Part shown: in pieces, positions 18,424-28,076 of the stretch
How the letters are laid out: each line of letters starts with the position of its first letter
How positions within the stretch are numbered: the first letter of the stretch is position 1
DNA from: Pontibacillus yanchengensis
GTDB lineage: Bacteria > Bacillota > Bacilli > Bacillales > BH030062
NCBI RefSeq assembly: GCF_009856295.1
Contig: NZ_WMEU01000002.1
Coordinates: forward strand, 1 to 64,000
DNA: 64,000 nt
Reading direction: 5' to 3'
The notes under the pieces: generated by a model
Databases searched by the model: none
Told to the model about the DNA's origin: nothing
Seen by the model: only the letters and a program-made list of their open reading frames with translations
Translations under genes and position numbers: made by a program

Positions 18424-18617
18424 ACCCAAGGGGGATAAAGGCAGTTTTTACACCATTTTTTAGAATCAACATGTGTGAAGTGGAAATAGCTTACCAATGA
18501 TTATATATCCTTCAAAAGGATCCCAATTTCTCTCATATGCTCTAAAAAAGGTGATAACTTTCGATTTTATTTAATTCATGGTAAGGTAACAGGTGATGAA
18601 ATGAAGGAGGAAACGAT

Positions 18618-19256
18618 ATGCGGTTGAGAAATAAACCTTGGGCAGATGACTATATGAATGAAAATAGTCATATTGTTGTAGCAGACCCGTTTTCAAAAAA
18701 AGGCAAGTGGGTAAGTGAATTTGAAAATGAAAATCCGGTTCATATAGAAATTGGTACAGGAAAAGGACAATTTATTACGGGGATGTCTAAGCAATATCCC
18801 AATATAAATTTTATAGGAATGGAACGTGTGAAGAGTGTCATTGTTGGAGCTATAAAGAAAGTAAAAGAAGCAGAAATCCTAAATACACGTTTACTTAACG
18901 AGGATGCTGATGATCTTAGGGAACTTTTTGAAGAAAGTGAAGTAGACCAAATCTACTTAAACTTTTCCGACCCATGGCCCAAAGCTCGACATGAGAAAAG
19001 ACGTTTAACATATAAAACCTTTTTAGAACAATATCAGTCTATTTTAAAGTCAGATGGAAAGGTTGTAATGAAAACCGACAATCGCCAACTCTTTGAATAT
19101 TCTTTAGTTAGTTTCTCACAATCAGGGTGGACATTAGAAGAGGTTTCATTAAACCTTCATAATTTAGAAGATGCTACAAACGTGATGACAGAATATGAAG
19201 AAAAGTTTTCAGAACAAGGTCATCCTATTTATCGTTGTGTAGTAAGAGTTCCGTAA
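18618..19256 (+). CDS. trmB: tRNA (guanine-N7-)-methyltransferase TrmB
   Basis: A 212-residue SAM-dependent methyltransferase that makes m7G46 in tRNA variable loops. The SAM motif I E-I-G-T-G-K-G-Q-F-I lies at ~43-52, M-E-R near 67 ends motif II, and the tRNA/base-binding signature F-S-D-P-W-P-K is at ~115-121, followed by H-x-K-R-R-L. T-D-N-R and E-x-x-F near the C-terminus complete the family pattern. Length is standard. The start ATG has AAGGAGGAAACG upstream. Position between ytzH and ytnP is as in B. subtilis. Confidence 0.96.
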   Translation: MRLRNKPWADDYMNENSHIVVADPFSKKGKWVSEFENENPVHIEIGTGKGQFITGMSKQYPNINFIGMERVKSVIVGAIKKVKEAEILNTRLLNEDADDLRELFEESEVDQIYLNFSDPWPKARHEKRRLTYKTFLEQYQSILKSDGKVVMKTDNRQLFEYSLVSFSQSGWTLEEVSLNLHNLEDATNVMTEYEEKFSEQGHPIYRCVVRVP

Positions 19257-19409
19257 CCGAAAGATGTCGATTGAAAAGCCTTTGACCAACGCAGAGGCTT
19301 AATTATATGTTCACTTTCTTATGTAGAGAGGAAGTGCGGATTGATATCGCTTACAAGAAAACGCCTCCTGTGATACACTGAAATATATGTATGAAGGAGG
19401 AGAGAGGAT

Positions 19410-20252
19410 ATGGAAACCTTACAAGTTGGACGAGCCAAGTTAACATGGTTGAATGGGGGAGTCAATCATTTAGATGGAGGGGCAATGTTTGGAGTTGTGC
19501 CAAAACCCCTATGGAGCAAAAAATATCCGGTAAATGAAAAGAATCAAATTGAATTAAGAACAGATCCAATTTTGCTAGAAATAGATGGAGAAAAAATACT
19601 AATTGACTCTGGACTAGGTAACGATAAACTTACCGAGAAACAAATCAAAAATTTTGGTGTTGAGGAGCAGTCAAAAGTAGAATCGTCTTTGAATATATTA
19701 GGTTTTTCAACAGGCGAAATTGATCGTGTTCTGATGACACATCTACATTTTGATCATGCTTGTGGTCTAACGAAATGGGTGAATGGTGAATTAAAGCCAG
19801 CATTTGAAAATGCCACTATTTATACCTCTTCAACCGAATGGAATGAAATGAAACATCCTAACATCCGATCTGCAAATACGTATTGGGAAGACAATTGGAA
19901 ACCCATTGTTGAACAGGTTGAAACATTTGAGGATGAAATGGAAATCGTCAATGGTTTACATATGGTTCATACTGGTGGCCATAGTGACGGCCATAGTGTG
20001 ATTCGGTTTGAACAGGACGAAGAAGTATTTATTCATATGGCGGATATCATGCCAACGAATGCTCACCAAAATGTCCTTTGGGTATTAGCTTATGATGATT
20101 TTCCTGTTACGTCCGTTCATCAAAAACAGGATTGGATGAAGTACGGCTATCAAAAAGAAGCATGGTACACGTTTTACCATGATGCGTACTATCGTGCTCT
20201 AAAGTTTAATGAACAAGGAGAAGTGCTTGATAAAGTAGAACGCCTTCGCTAA
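19410..20252 (+). CDS. ytnP: metallo-beta-lactamase fold hydrolase YtnP (putative lactonase)
   Basis: A 280-residue MBL-fold enzyme. The zinc motif H-L-H-F-D-H sits at 111-116 (His111, His113, Asp115, His116), with further ligands in H-T-G-G-H-S-D-G-H (~197-205), H-M-A-D-I-M-P (~212) and a C-terminal Y-H-D. B. subtilis YtnP has been described as a quorum-quenching lactonase; the same role here is by homology. AAGGAGGAGAGAGG precedes the ATG. It is followed by a bidirectional terminator shared with ytzB. Confidence 0.92.
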   Translation: METLQVGRAKLTWLNGGVNHLDGGAMFGVVPKPLWSKKYPVNEKNQIELRTDPILLEIDGEKILIDSGLGNDKLTEKQIKNFGVEEQSKVESSLNILGFSTGEIDRVLMTHLHFDHACGLTKWVNGELKPAFENATIYTSSTEWNEMKHPNIRSANTYWEDNWKPIVEQVETFEDEMEIVNGLHMVHTGGHSDGHSVIRFEQDEEVFIHMADIMPTNAHQNVLWVLAYDDFPVTSVHQKQDWMKYGYQKEAWYTFYHDAYYRALKFNEQGEVLDKVERLR

Positions 20253-20285
20253 TAAAATTGCGTAAGAATGTAGCATGCGGTTTTG

Positions 20286-20318
20286 CAAAAAAATCCGCAC
20301 AGAGTGCGGATTTTTATG
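20286..20318. terminator. bidirectional terminator between ytnP and ytzB
   Basis: Stem AAATCCGCAC / GTGCGGATTT with a 4-base loop, A-run on the left and T-run on the right; the right arm overlaps the last codon of ytzB. Confidence 0.9.
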
Positions 20319-20628
20319 CTACAACACTTACATCAAGTACTGTACCAGTTACAGCGTCTACTAAAAATTCGTATTGCTTCGTTTCCCCATCAACAGACCG
20401 GGAAACACCACCACGATAAATCGTGTAAGGCATGTCATCTTTGGAAAGCTCTTCTGTTTTCATATGAATCCATGAACCACTTATAGGTCCTTGACGCTTA
20501 AAAGACTCTTTAGCTAGTTTTAATGCCTTTTCTGGAGATAATTGCTTATGATCATTGACTTGTTTTGCGACAGCGTAGCCAACTATTGCTCCAGCAGCAA
20601 CTGTAGCGACTGATTTTTTCCAATTCAT
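20314..20628 (-). CDS. ytzB: PepSY-domain protein YtzB
   Basis: A 104-residue protein with an N-terminal membrane helix or uncleaved signal (V-A-T-V-A-A-G-A-I-V-G-Y-A-V, ~7-20) and one PepSY domain (L-S-P-E-K-A-L-K-L-A-K ... Y-E-F-L-V-D-A-V-T-G-T-V-L-D). PepSY modules are thought to hold or inhibit peptidases outside the membrane. It faces ytnP convergently and ytoP divergently, as in B. subtilis. AGAGAGGTGTAAC precedes the ATG. Confidence 0.9.
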   Translation of the reverse strand: MNWKKSVATVAAGAIVGYAVAKQVNDHKQLSPEKALKLAKESFKRQGPISGSWIHMKTEELSKDDMPYTIYRGGVSRSVDGETKQYEFLVDAVTGTVLDVSVVA

Positions 20629-20771
20629 TTGTTACACCTCTCTGTTCAGTACTATAACCTTAGTATATCTAAAATCATCCAAAATAGAAAATAAAAACAT
20701 ATATCGGTGAATGGTTTCTGAATATTCGATAATATAGAATCAATTATTACATAGAGATTGGGGATTTTTAT

Positions 20772-21839
20772 ATGAAACAAGATACATTAAATCTATTTCA
20801 AACATTAACTGAGTTACAAGGAGCTCCTGGTAATGAACATGCTGTACGTAAATTTATGAAAAGTGAATTAGAACAATACTCAGATGAAGTTATTCAGGAT
20901 AATTTAGGAGGAGTATTTGGAGTGAAAAAAGGTCAAGGCCCTAAAGTGATGGTGGCTGGTCATATGGATGAAGTAGGTTTCATGGTGACGCAAATCACTA
21001 AAAATGGTATGATTCGATTTCAACCATTAGGAGGTTGGTGGAGTCAGGTATTACTTGCTCAACGTGTGCAAGTAATGACAGATCACGGACCTGTAATTGG
21101 GGTCATCGGATCAATTCCTCCACATAATTTAACCCCCGAACAGCGCCAAAAACCAATGGAAATGAAGAATATGATGATTGATATAGGTGCTGATGATCGA
21201 GAAGATGCTAAACAGATTGGGATAAAACCAGGCCAACAAATTGTACCAATTTGTCCTTTCACACCAATGGCAAATGAAAAGAAAATATTGGCTAAAGCAT
21301 GGGATAATCGTTACGGTTGTGGCCTCTCCATTGAGCTTTTGAAAGAACTTCAAAATGTAAGTCTACCAAATGAACTGTATTCTGGCGCTACGGTACAAGA
21401 AGAAGTAGGGTTGCGTGGTGCGCAAACAGCTGCTAATATGATTCAACCTGATATTTTTTATGCACTTGATGCATCACCAGCAAACGATATGTCTGGAGAT
21501 GAAAAAGAGTTTGGGCAGTTAGGTAAGGGAGCTCTATTACGAATATTTGATAAGACAATGGTGACTCATAAAGGAATTCGTGAATTTATCTTGGATACTG
21601 CGGAAACGAATGATATCCCCTATCAGTACTTCATTTCTCAAGGTGGTACCGATGCTGGTAGGGTTCACGTTTCTAATGAAGGTGTTCCTTCAGCGGTAGT
21701 TGGTATTTGTTCAAGGTATATCCATACCTCTGCATCAATGATTCATATCGATGATTACGCAGCGGCCAAGGAATTAATTACAAAATTAGTAAAAACAACA
21801 GATCAAAACGTTGTTGATCAAATTAAACAAAATGGATAA
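20772..21839 (+). CDS. ytoP: M42 family glutamyl aminopeptidase-like metallopeptidase YtoP
   Basis: A 355-residue dinuclear zinc aminopeptidase of the M42 family. The zinc ligands and catalytic residues are visible in A-G-H-M-D-E-V-G-F (~61-69), the bridging Asp in K-A-W-D-N-R (~177-182), [10 protein letters not shown] (~211-220), Y-A-L-D-A-S-P and the C-terminal I-H-T-S (~319). Such enzymes form large oligomers that trim peptides in the cytoplasm. It lies upstream of the DUF84 gene with an 84-base gap. Confidence 0.93.
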   Translation: MKQDTLNLFQTLTELQGAPGNEHAVRKFMKSELEQYSDEVIQDNLGGVFGVKKGQGPKVMVAGHMDEVGFMVTQITKNGMIRFQPLGGWWSQVLLAQRVQVMTDHGPVIGVIGSIPPHNLTPEQRQKPMEMKNMMIDIGADDREDAKQIGIKPGQQIVPICPFTPMANEKKILAKAWDNRYGCGLSIELLKELQNVSLPNELYSGATVQEEVGLRGAQTAANMIQPDIFYALDASPANDMSGDEKEFGQLGKGALLRIFDKTMVTHKGIREFILDTAETNDIPYQYFISQGGTDAGRVHVSNEGVPSAVVGICSRYIHTSASMIHIDDYAAAKELITKLVKTTDQNVVDQIKQNG

Positions 21840-21923
21840 TTGTAAGGATGGGGTTGCTCACTAATAATGTGAAGCAACCTTCCTTCATTCCAAATGAGTT
21901 ATGGTCCTAGAAAGGATGAAACG

Positions 21924-22442
21924 ATGAAAATTGTAGTAGGTTCTACAAATCCATCAAAAGTAAATGCAGTAAAAAACAATTTCGTAGATGCTGATATTGT
22001 AGGGATTGAAGTTGGATCAAAAGTGTCTTCACAACCCTATTCTGATGAGGAAACGTTTGAAGGAGCCATTAATCGAGCACGCGAATGTGCAAACAGCACC
22101 AAGGGGTGTCTTGGAATTGGTCTTGAAGGTGGAGTTATGGAACTAGAGAATGAACTGTACCTTTGCAATTGGGGAGCTCTTGTTGATGAAAAAGAGAACA
22201 CATTTACTGCGAGTGGAGCTCGAATCCCCCTACCTGAAGAAGTTGCTAATGAACTTCAAAAAGGAAAAGAGTTAGGTGATGTAATGGATAAATTTGCACA
22301 ACGATCTGGTGTTAGTCTAAATGAAGGAGCAATTGGTGTTTTCACTAACGAAGTGGTGAACCGAACTGAAATGTTTGATCATGTGGTTAAATTATTAAAA
22401 GGCCAATACGAATTCTATTACAAGGCTAAGGGCATTCAGTAG
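21924..22442 (+). CDS. DUF84 family nucleoside triphosphatase (inosine/xanthosine triphosphatase-like)
   Basis: A 172-residue protein of the YjjX/DUF84 family, which removes non-canonical purine nucleotides such as ITP and XTP. V-G-S-T-N-P-S-K-V-N-A-V at 4-15 is the phosphate-binding signature, Y-S-D-E-E-T-F-E-G-A-I-N-R-A (~47-60) and G-I-G-L-E-G-G-V (~73-80) are the other conserved blocks. ATG 21924 is chosen since GAAAGG lies 8 bases upstream; an earlier in-frame start at 21894 has none. Ends in a strong terminator. Confidence 0.88.
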   Translation: MKIVVGSTNPSKVNAVKNNFVDADIVGIEVGSKVSSQPYSDEETFEGAINRARECANSTKGCLGIGLEGGVMELENELYLCNWGALVDEKENTFTASGARIPLPEEVANELQKGKELGDVMDKFAQRSGVSLNEGAIGVFTNEVVNRTEMFDHVVKLLKGQYEFYYKAKGIQ

Positions 22443-22488
22443 TTTATCGAATATTACAAGATATTATATTTCACACTTAATTTCTTAT

Positions 22489-22527
22489 ACAAAACGCATG
22501 CGAATAGGACATTCGCATGCGTTTTGT
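22489..22527 (+). terminator. terminator after DUF84 gene
   Basis: Perfect 17-bp stem (ACAAAACGCATGCGAAT and its complement) with a 5-base loop. The 3' tail is short on T, so it may act in either direction. Confidence 0.8.
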
Positions 22528-22718
22528 GATGGTAAAGGGAGTTGAAATAAAACATAAAAAACTGCGTCCATTTATGCTGAATTATATTAATAATTACAAT
22601 AAAAAAAGGACGTAATACATAACCATTCTACGTTTTCATAACAAGCTCGGCGGTGAAAAGGATTAAACAACTTTGAGCTTTTATTGTGCTACGATAATGA
22701 TTCTTTGAATATTAATTG

Positions 22719-23159
22719 TCACTCATATATATATCCAAGTGCTTGTATTGCTTGGTCAATGTTTTCTACTGTAACGGTAGATTTGTTTGATAGTTCTTTT
22801 AATGGGTGGTGAAGAGATTTAGGTCGAATGATGATGGTAGGTTTATTCATGGTCTGTGCTGCGCTCAAGTCCATGGCTGTGTTCCATTGCTTATACTTTT
22901 CACCAAAAAGTGCAATAACAAGGTCAGATTTATTCATCAATACTTGAGTACGAAGGTTATTCATACTTGAAGCAGCATCATCACGGTACACATTTCCAGG
23001 TTGCTCTCCTAATATGTCTTCACCTATTGAGTCTGAGCGGTCATGTACCTCTTGAGGTCCGACAAAGTCAACATTAAGATTTTTTTGCTGTGCTTTTTCC
23101 TTTACTTCATCGCGCCAAGCATCATGAATCTGTCCAGCTAAATAAACAATTAATTTCAT
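22719..23159 (-). CDS. ytoQ: YtoQ family protein
   Basis: A 146-residue protein of the YtoQ family, related to the nucleoside 2-deoxyribosyltransferase fold: Y-L-A-G-Q-I-H-D-A-W-R at the N-terminus is the typical first strand and loop, S-D-L-V-I-A-L-F-G-E (~80-89) the second conserved block and W-N-T-A-M-D-L-S-A-A (~93-102) the third. The enzymatic activity is unproven. ATG 23159 is preferred over the upstream TTG because GGGGG is 9 bases ahead. Confidence 0.9.
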   Translation of the reverse strand: MKLIVYLAGQIHDAWRDEVKEKAQQKNLNVDFVGPQEVHDRSDSIGEDILGEQPGNVYRDDAASSMNNLRTQVLMNKSDLVIALFGEKYKQWNTAMDLSAAQTMNKPTIIIRPKSLHHPLKELSNKSTVTVENIDQAIQALGYIYE

Positions 23160-23350
23160 TATCAATATCCCCCTTAAGCTTTTATTGGTAGTGGTAATAA
23201 GCTTATTTGTCTAATAATATCACAAAATTTTTGCAAAATGGGAAATCAATTCTAGTCAGTCTACTCCTTGTCAAATTGTATATCCATAGTATGATATGGT
23301 TAGGTACTTTAAGTATGACTTCATCGTCTAATGGCAAGGAGAGAGTCAAT

Positions 23351-23893
23351 GTGAAAGAATTTAGACCAAAATGGTTATTATTAGGTTTAATCGGTATAGG
23401 AGTGCTCATCCTTATTCTAATGACAGTGTTTGGTTTTTTTATCTCTGAAGAGAAGGCAGTGAAAAAAGCAACATCTATGGCGAAGCAGGAATTTGAGAGA
23501 GAGGACATTTCCATTAATCATGAACTGGAAGACATCTCCCTTTACTTACCTGAAAGGATGGAAATTTTATCTAATGAAGCAAATAATTTATTGCTTCAAG
23601 AAGATGAGCAAAAGTATATTCTATTTTATAACACATTTGAGAAACCAACAAATGACACCTTTTATACTTCTGCAAAGCAAGCGGACGACATCCTACATAT
23701 TGAATCCTTTGAGAATGAGGAACGATTTGGTTACATACGTGTTCTATCAATTGAAGAGGATATGTTTGAGCTTCAGGTAGGAGTAGGTGGCGTTAAGATG
23801 ACGACAGAAACAACAAAGCGAGCGATGGAAGACGATGCAAGAAATATGATGAAGATTGTTCGATCAATTGGATTTAAAGCGTCAAATGAATAG
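23351..23893 (+). CDS. membrane-anchored protein of unknown function (180 aa)
   Basis: I do not recognise the family. The protein has one N-terminal membrane helix (residues ~8-31, L-L-L-G-L-I-G-I-G-V-L-I-L-I-L) and an outside domain of ~150 residues rich in acidic residues. The start is GTG 23351, with AAGGAGAG 7 bases upstream; the longer frame to 23207 has no ribosome site. It stands between divergent ytoQ and a convergent chemoreceptor gene. Confidence 0.72.
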   Translation: MKEFRPKWLLLGLIGIGVLILILMTVFGFFISEEKAVKKATSMAKQEFEREDISINHELEDISLYLPERMEILSNEANNLLLQEDEQKYILFYNTFEKPTNDTFYTSAKQADDILHIESFENEERFGYIRVLSIEEDMFELQVGVGGVKMTTETTKRAMEDDARNMMKIVRSIGFKASNE

Positions 23894-23913
23894 AATAGAA
23901 GCCTTAAAGAATA

Positions 23914-23956
23914 AAGAACGGAAAACTCACGTAGCCAGGGAGTTTTCCGTTCTTTT
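23914..23956. terminator. bidirectional terminator between the 180-aa gene and the chemoreceptor
   Basis: Perfect 15-bp stem AAGAACGGAAAACTC / GAGTTTTCCGTTCTT followed by TTTTTG on the plus strand. Confidence 0.88.
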
Positions 23957-23968
23957 TGTGTGAGTTAT

Positions 23969-26119
23969 TTACTGTCTTCTTGATGATAGATGCTCTGGAT
24001 TAGACTCTAAAGTTTCATATACTTCTTCATAAGTACTTGCAACTTTCTCAGGTTCCATTTCTTGATTTTCTTCTTTGTAAGAAAGTTCATCATTATTCCC
24101 ATCTTTTATCATAGATTTCTCATGTAATTTTATGTCAGTTCTTTCTCCTAAAGTGAATTGACTAACTTCACTATCTAGGTCTTGTGATAGGTTTTGAAGC
24201 TCTAGCGCAGATTGATTAACCTGCTCAATTGCTTGAGTTTGATTTTCTGACGAGGCTGCGACTTCTTCAGATGTAGCTACAGACTCTTCAGAAATAACAC
24301 TAATCTCTTGCAGTTTACTCTTCAGTTCCTGATTAAAGCCACCAACATCTCCTAAAGCATGTTTGACTCCTTCAATTTTGGTGTTCATATTCGTGACCTT
24401 CTCGGCTATACGATTAAATGCTTCTTTCGTTTGATGAACAGATTCAGATTGATTCTCTTGGAAAGTTTGAAATTTCTCAGCTTCTTTTGACAATGAATTC
24501 ATTTGTTCAGACATACCATTTACAAGGTTATAAATCTCTTGTGCCTCTTGTTTTGAACGTTCCGCTAATTTTCGTACTTCATCTGCTACTACAGCAAAAC
24601 CTTTACCAGCCTCACCCGCACGTGCTGATTCAATAGCAGCATTTAGAGCAAGTAAATTTGTGCTATCGGCAATTTCTTGAATAGTCGAGACAATATGATT
24701 GATTTTTCTAGATTGTTCTGTTGCTTCTTGTACTTCGCTTGTTAAATGAGAAGAAAGAGTAATAAAAGAATCGGATGTTTGCTCAAGGCGACTCATTGTA
24801 TCTAAACCAGCTTTTCCATCCTCTTCAGCCGCATATAAGGCATTGGTAATTTCCTGTGAAGAGTGGTTTGTCTTATTTATTGCTTCCGTAACTTTTTCGA
24901 TTAAATGTGTACTCTCTTCAATTTGACCGGCTTGTTCTTGAGATCCTACGGCTACCTGATTGATTGCTGTACTAACTTCTTGAGCTTGAGCAGTTGTTTG
25001 TTGCGAAACGGCTGCAAGGTTAGATGATGAGGATGATAGAACATTGGAAGCTTCTGAAACTTTTAGCAAGGAATGCTGCATTTTATCTGCCATTTGATTA
25101 AACGTTTTTGCAAGCTCTGCCATTTCATCTTTAGTATGTAATTCAACTCGATAAGATAGGTTTCCGTTTCCGATAACCTCGGCACCGTCCCGTAGTGTTT
25201 TAATAGACCTACTTATGGATCGGATTAATAATATGCCTGTGATCAACGTAATAGAAATCGCTATAACACTTACCACAATAAGAATCGTATTCATTCGTTC
25301 TTGAGCAGAGGATTGAGCCTCCACTAAATTTGACTGTATTTGAGTTGAGTTTGCCATTACCTCATCAACTTTTGCGTTAACAGTAGCAGCAATTTTTGAA
25401 AACTTATCCGTAATACCTTGTGCCTGTGTTTTTGTACTTGTTATCGATTTTAAGGTTTGTTCATACTTTAAAAATTGAGTACTGATATTACTTAAGTCTT
25501 TTTCTGAGAGGTTCGTAGTCTCAGCAACACTTTGAAATGTTGAGGCAGCGGCTTGAAAGGATTGAAGATCTTTATCATTACCTGAATCTAAGTATGATTG
25601 TTCCGCCATTTTTAAATCGACAAACGCATTGCTAAGAGCTGAGTTATTCCCTTTTTTAACTAATTCATAGAAAGATTGGGAGGAAGTTTCAATGTTTTTA
25701 TACATGCCTTCCGCTTTGCTAAAACCAATTAGACTATACATATTAATTAGTGCTGGTAATTGCTCTTTATACTGTTGAGCACTTTCTTTAATTTCGGTAA
25801 ATGTACTAGCTATTTCTGGGTATTCTTTGTTTGATGTTGCAAATGTTGAAGCTTTATCAATTACTTTTTGAATAGACGCTGTCATGGCTTGCCCATTTTC
25901 CTTAGAAGGATTGTTGAAAAAGGCCAGTTCTTTATTCTTTGCTTGTGCCATGGCATAATTCACTTGTTCACTTTGAGATTGAATTTGTTGTACTTTTTCT
26001 TGTTCGTTGGCCATCTGTTGTTGTTCTTGAAAGAAATAAAATGAGAACCCGATAAGAATCAGTAAACTAATTAAGGATAAAAGTAAAATGAGTCGAACTC
26101 TATTTCGGATGGATCTCAA
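23969..26119 (-). CDS. methyl-accepting chemotaxis protein
   Basis: A 716-residue chemoreceptor: N-terminal membrane helix (~9-30), a mostly helical extracellular ligand domain of ~240 residues, second membrane helix (~276-298), HAMP domain (~300-350) and a long signalling coiled coil whose hairpin tip [21 protein letters not shown] is intact (~485-505). It should signal to CheA/CheW. The start is TTG 26119 with AAGGGGG upstream. After the coiled coil the protein has an extra ~55-residue charged tail. It is transcribed alone from a sigma-A-like promoter at 26173-26201; I see no sigma-D box. Confidence 0.94.
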   Translation of the reverse strand: MRSIRNRVRLILLLSLISLLILIGFSFYFFQEQQQMANEQEKVQQIQSQSEQVNYAMAQAKNKELAFFNNPSKENGQAMTASIQKVIDKASTFATSNKEYPEIASTFTEIKESAQQYKEQLPALINMYSLIGFSKAEGMYKNIETSSQSFYELVKKGNNSALSNAFVDLKMAEQSYLDSGNDKDLQSFQAAASTFQSVAETTNLSEKDLSNISTQFLKYEQTLKSITSTKTQAQGITDKFSKIAATVNAKVDEVMANSTQIQSNLVEAQSSAQERMNTILIVVSVIAISITLITGILLIRSISRSIKTLRDGAEVIGNGNLSYRVELHTKDEMAELAKTFNQMADKMQHSLLKVSEASNVLSSSSSNLAAVSQQTTAQAQEVSTAINQVAVGSQEQAGQIEESTHLIEKVTEAINKTNHSSQEITNALYAAEEDGKAGLDTMSRLEQTSDSFITLSSHLTSEVQEATEQSRKINHIVSTIQEIADSTNLLALNAAIESARAGEAGKGFAVVADEVRKLAERSKQEAQEIYNLVNGMSEQMNSLSKEAEKFQTFQENQSESVHQTKEAFNRIAEKVTNMNTKIEGVKHALGDVGGFNQELKSKLQEISVISEESVATSEEVAASSENQTQAIEQVNQSALELQNLSQDLDSEVSQFTLGERTDIKLHEKSMIKDGNNDELSYKEENQEMEPEKVASTYEEVYETLESNPEHLSSRRQ

Positions 26120-26172
26120 GATGTAGCCCCCTTTTTGACAAAATTATTTAAAAATTGCTAATTTATCTAATT

Positions 26173-26201
26173 ATTATAGAACTAATAGGTCAGAATTACA
26201 A
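26173..26201 (-). promoter_or_regulatory. sigma-A promoter for the chemoreceptor gene
   Basis: On the minus strand TTGTAA, 17-base spacer, TATAAT; 54 bases upstream of the TTG start. Confidence 0.65.
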
Positions 26202-26388
26202 TTGTATTAGAGTATTCTGTAGTAGTTTAGACTTAATCCGACATCATGCATCACTCCTATTATATATTTCGGGAATTTCTTATGATTCTGAATGCGTTTT
26301 CTGAAATTAATTGTTTTTAAAGATGCATTGCGTTAGGATAAAATCAACATATCCGCTTTATTATAGTAGAAGGAAAGGAGGTAAAACC

Positions 26389-27426
26389 ATGAAAGAAAAA
26401 ATAGGAGGATTTTTAGACAAAAAAGGTGTCACTCTATCACCAAAAACTTATTTCATTACTGCTTTAAGCTATATGGCCTTAGGACTTTTTTCATCATTAA
26501 TTATTGGGCTAATTATTAAAACAGTAGGAGATGAATTAGGGGTTACTCCTTTTGTGGAGATGGGTGAATTTGCAATGGACGCTAATATTTGGGGCGGAGC
26601 CATTGGGGTAGCGATTGCATATGGCTTGAATGCCCCACCATTAGTCATTTTTGCAGCATTATTCAGTGGTGCTTTTAGCGCTTCTGTTGGCGGAGGACCC
26701 GCGGGAAGTTACATAGCAGCTTTGCTTTCAATAGAAGTAGGAAAACTAATTAGCAAGGAAACAAAACTAGATATTTTATTAACTCCATTTGTGACGATTG
26801 TTGTTGGTTATATCGTAGGCGTGACAATCAGTCCGCCTGTAAACGCATTTATGATTGGATTTGGTGATGTCATCATATGGGCTACAGATCAGCGACCATT
26901 TATTATGGGGATTATTGTTGCAATATTAATGGGTTGGGCGTTAACAGCTCCTATCTCAAGCTTAGCGATAGCTATCATGATTGATTTAGATGGAATTGCA
27001 GCTGGGGCAGCTACCGTTGGATGTGCTGCACAAATGATCGGATTTGCGGTGATGAGTTTTCGAGAAAATGGATTTGGAGGTTTACTGGCTCAAGGAGTTG
27101 GCACATCCATGCTTCAAGTTGCCAATGTGGTTAAGAAGCCAATAGTTATCCTTCCACCTACCATTGCAGCTGCAATTCTAGCTCCTTTTGCAACATTGGG
27201 ATGGCTAGGTGTTCCAATGATTAATAACGCATCAGGTTCAGGGATGGGCACGAGTGGCTTTGTTGGTCAAATTATGACAATACAAGTAATGGGTGTTTCC
27301 TGGGAAATAATCATTTCAGTACTTGTGTTGCACATTATTGGTCCTGCTATCCTCACTTTGATAGTATCGGAATGGTTCCGAAAGAAACAATGGATTCTAT
27401 ATGGTGATTTGAAGATTGATTACTAA
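26389..27426 (+). CDS. PTS EIIC-like permease (PF13303 type), orphan
   Basis: A 345-residue integral membrane protein with about 9-10 hydrophobic helices and Gly-rich loops (S-V-G-G-G-P-A-G-S-Y; N-A-S-G-S-G-M-G-T-S-G). The pattern is that of the PTS_EIIC_2 family, putative sugar-specific IIC transporters; no IIA or IIB gene is near, so phosphotransferase function is doubtful. AAAGGAGG 7 bases before ATG 26389 fixes the start. ytpP follows after 12 bases with its own AAGGAGG, so both are probably in one transcript. Confidence 0.8.
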   Translation: MKEKIGGFLDKKGVTLSPKTYFITALSYMALGLFSSLIIGLIIKTVGDELGVTPFVEMGEFAMDANIWGGAIGVAIAYGLNAPPLVIFAALFSGAFSASVGGGPAGSYIAALLSIEVGKLISKETKLDILLTPFVTIVVGYIVGVTISPPVNAFMIGFGDVIIWATDQRPFIMGIIVAILMGWALTAPISSLAIAIMIDLDGIAAGAATVGCAAQMIGFAVMSFRENGFGGLLAQGVGTSMLQVANVVKKPIVILPPTIAAAILAPFATLGWLGVPMINNASGSGMGTSGFVGQIMTIQVMGVSWEIIISVLVLHIIGPAILTLIVSEWFRKKQWILYGDLKIDY

Positions 27427-27438
27427 GGAGGAAATATC

Positions 27439-27759
27439 ATGAGAAAGTTAAAATCAATAGAAGAATATCAAAATATTATTCAACAAGGAAAGAATGTATT
27501 GCTCTTTTCAGCAGACTGGTGTCCAGATTGTAGAGTAATTGAACATTTTCTACCTGAATTAGAAGAGACTTATAGTGAATACCAGTTCATATATGTCGAC
27601 CGAGATGAATTTTTATCATTATGCGGTGATTTAGGTGTGTTTGGTATTCCTAGTTTTGTTGCTTTTCAGAATGGGGAAGAAATAGGACGATTTGTTAGTA
27701 AGGACCGTAAATCAAAAGAACAAATTGAGGAATTTATGGATGGGCTTACTACGTCATAA
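27439..27759 (+). CDS. ytpP: thioredoxin-like protein YtpP
   Basis: A 106-residue thioredoxin-fold protein with the active-site C-P-D-C at residues 28-31 in the context F-S-A-D-W-C-P-D-C, and the cis-proline loop G-I-P-S-F (~72-76). It is a cytoplasmic thiol oxidoreductase. B. subtilis YtpP has been linked to low-molecular-weight thiol (bacillithiol) reduction. In the window, ytxJ (38329) may belong to the same redox system. Confidence 0.92.
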   Translation: MRKLKSIEEYQNIIQQGKNVLLFSADWCPDCRVIEHFLPELEETYSEYQFIYVDRDEFLSLCGDLGVFGIPSFVAFQNGEEIGRFVSKDRKSKEQIEEFMDGLTTS

Positions 27760-27787
27760 CAATATAAAATCGTGACCCCCTCTTTAT

Positions 27788-27820
27788 AAGAGCCTGTGCC
27801 ATGCTCAGGTTCTTTTTATA
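27788..27820 (+). terminator. terminator after ytpP
   Basis: Stem AAGAGCCTG / CAGGTTCTT (one G-T pair) with TTTTTAT tail, 28 bases after the stop. Confidence 0.75.
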
Positions 27821-27863
27821 ATTAGGAAAAATATTTGCTTGTGTATAAATTTTACATTATAAA

Positions 27864-28010
27864 AGCCACGTTCAGCTGCACCACCACCGCCCAGAATACT
27901 TCCCTGTTTCCTTATCTCCTACGGGATCAGGTGAAGTTTTAGACTAAATTATGTCGGATAGTCCGCAGCCCTTACCCCGCTAAACGAGCGCGCCTTGGGC
28001 TTTTGTTCTG
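27864..28010 (+). repeat. interspersed palindromic repeat, copy B (divergent)
   Basis: About 147 bases between ytpP and ytpQ. It keeps the left block GCCACGTTCAGCTGCACC...CGCCCAG and the right block CGCTAAACGAGCGCG then GGGCTTTTGTTCTG of the family, but the middle differs from copies A, C and D. The upstream flank TTGCTTGTGTATAA also resembles the flank of copy D. Confidence 0.6.
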
Positions 28011-28076
28011 TGTGATGATTCGTGCTAAAATAAACAAAGTGATTGTCTCCTTCAATCCGTAAAGGAGGAAAATGAA

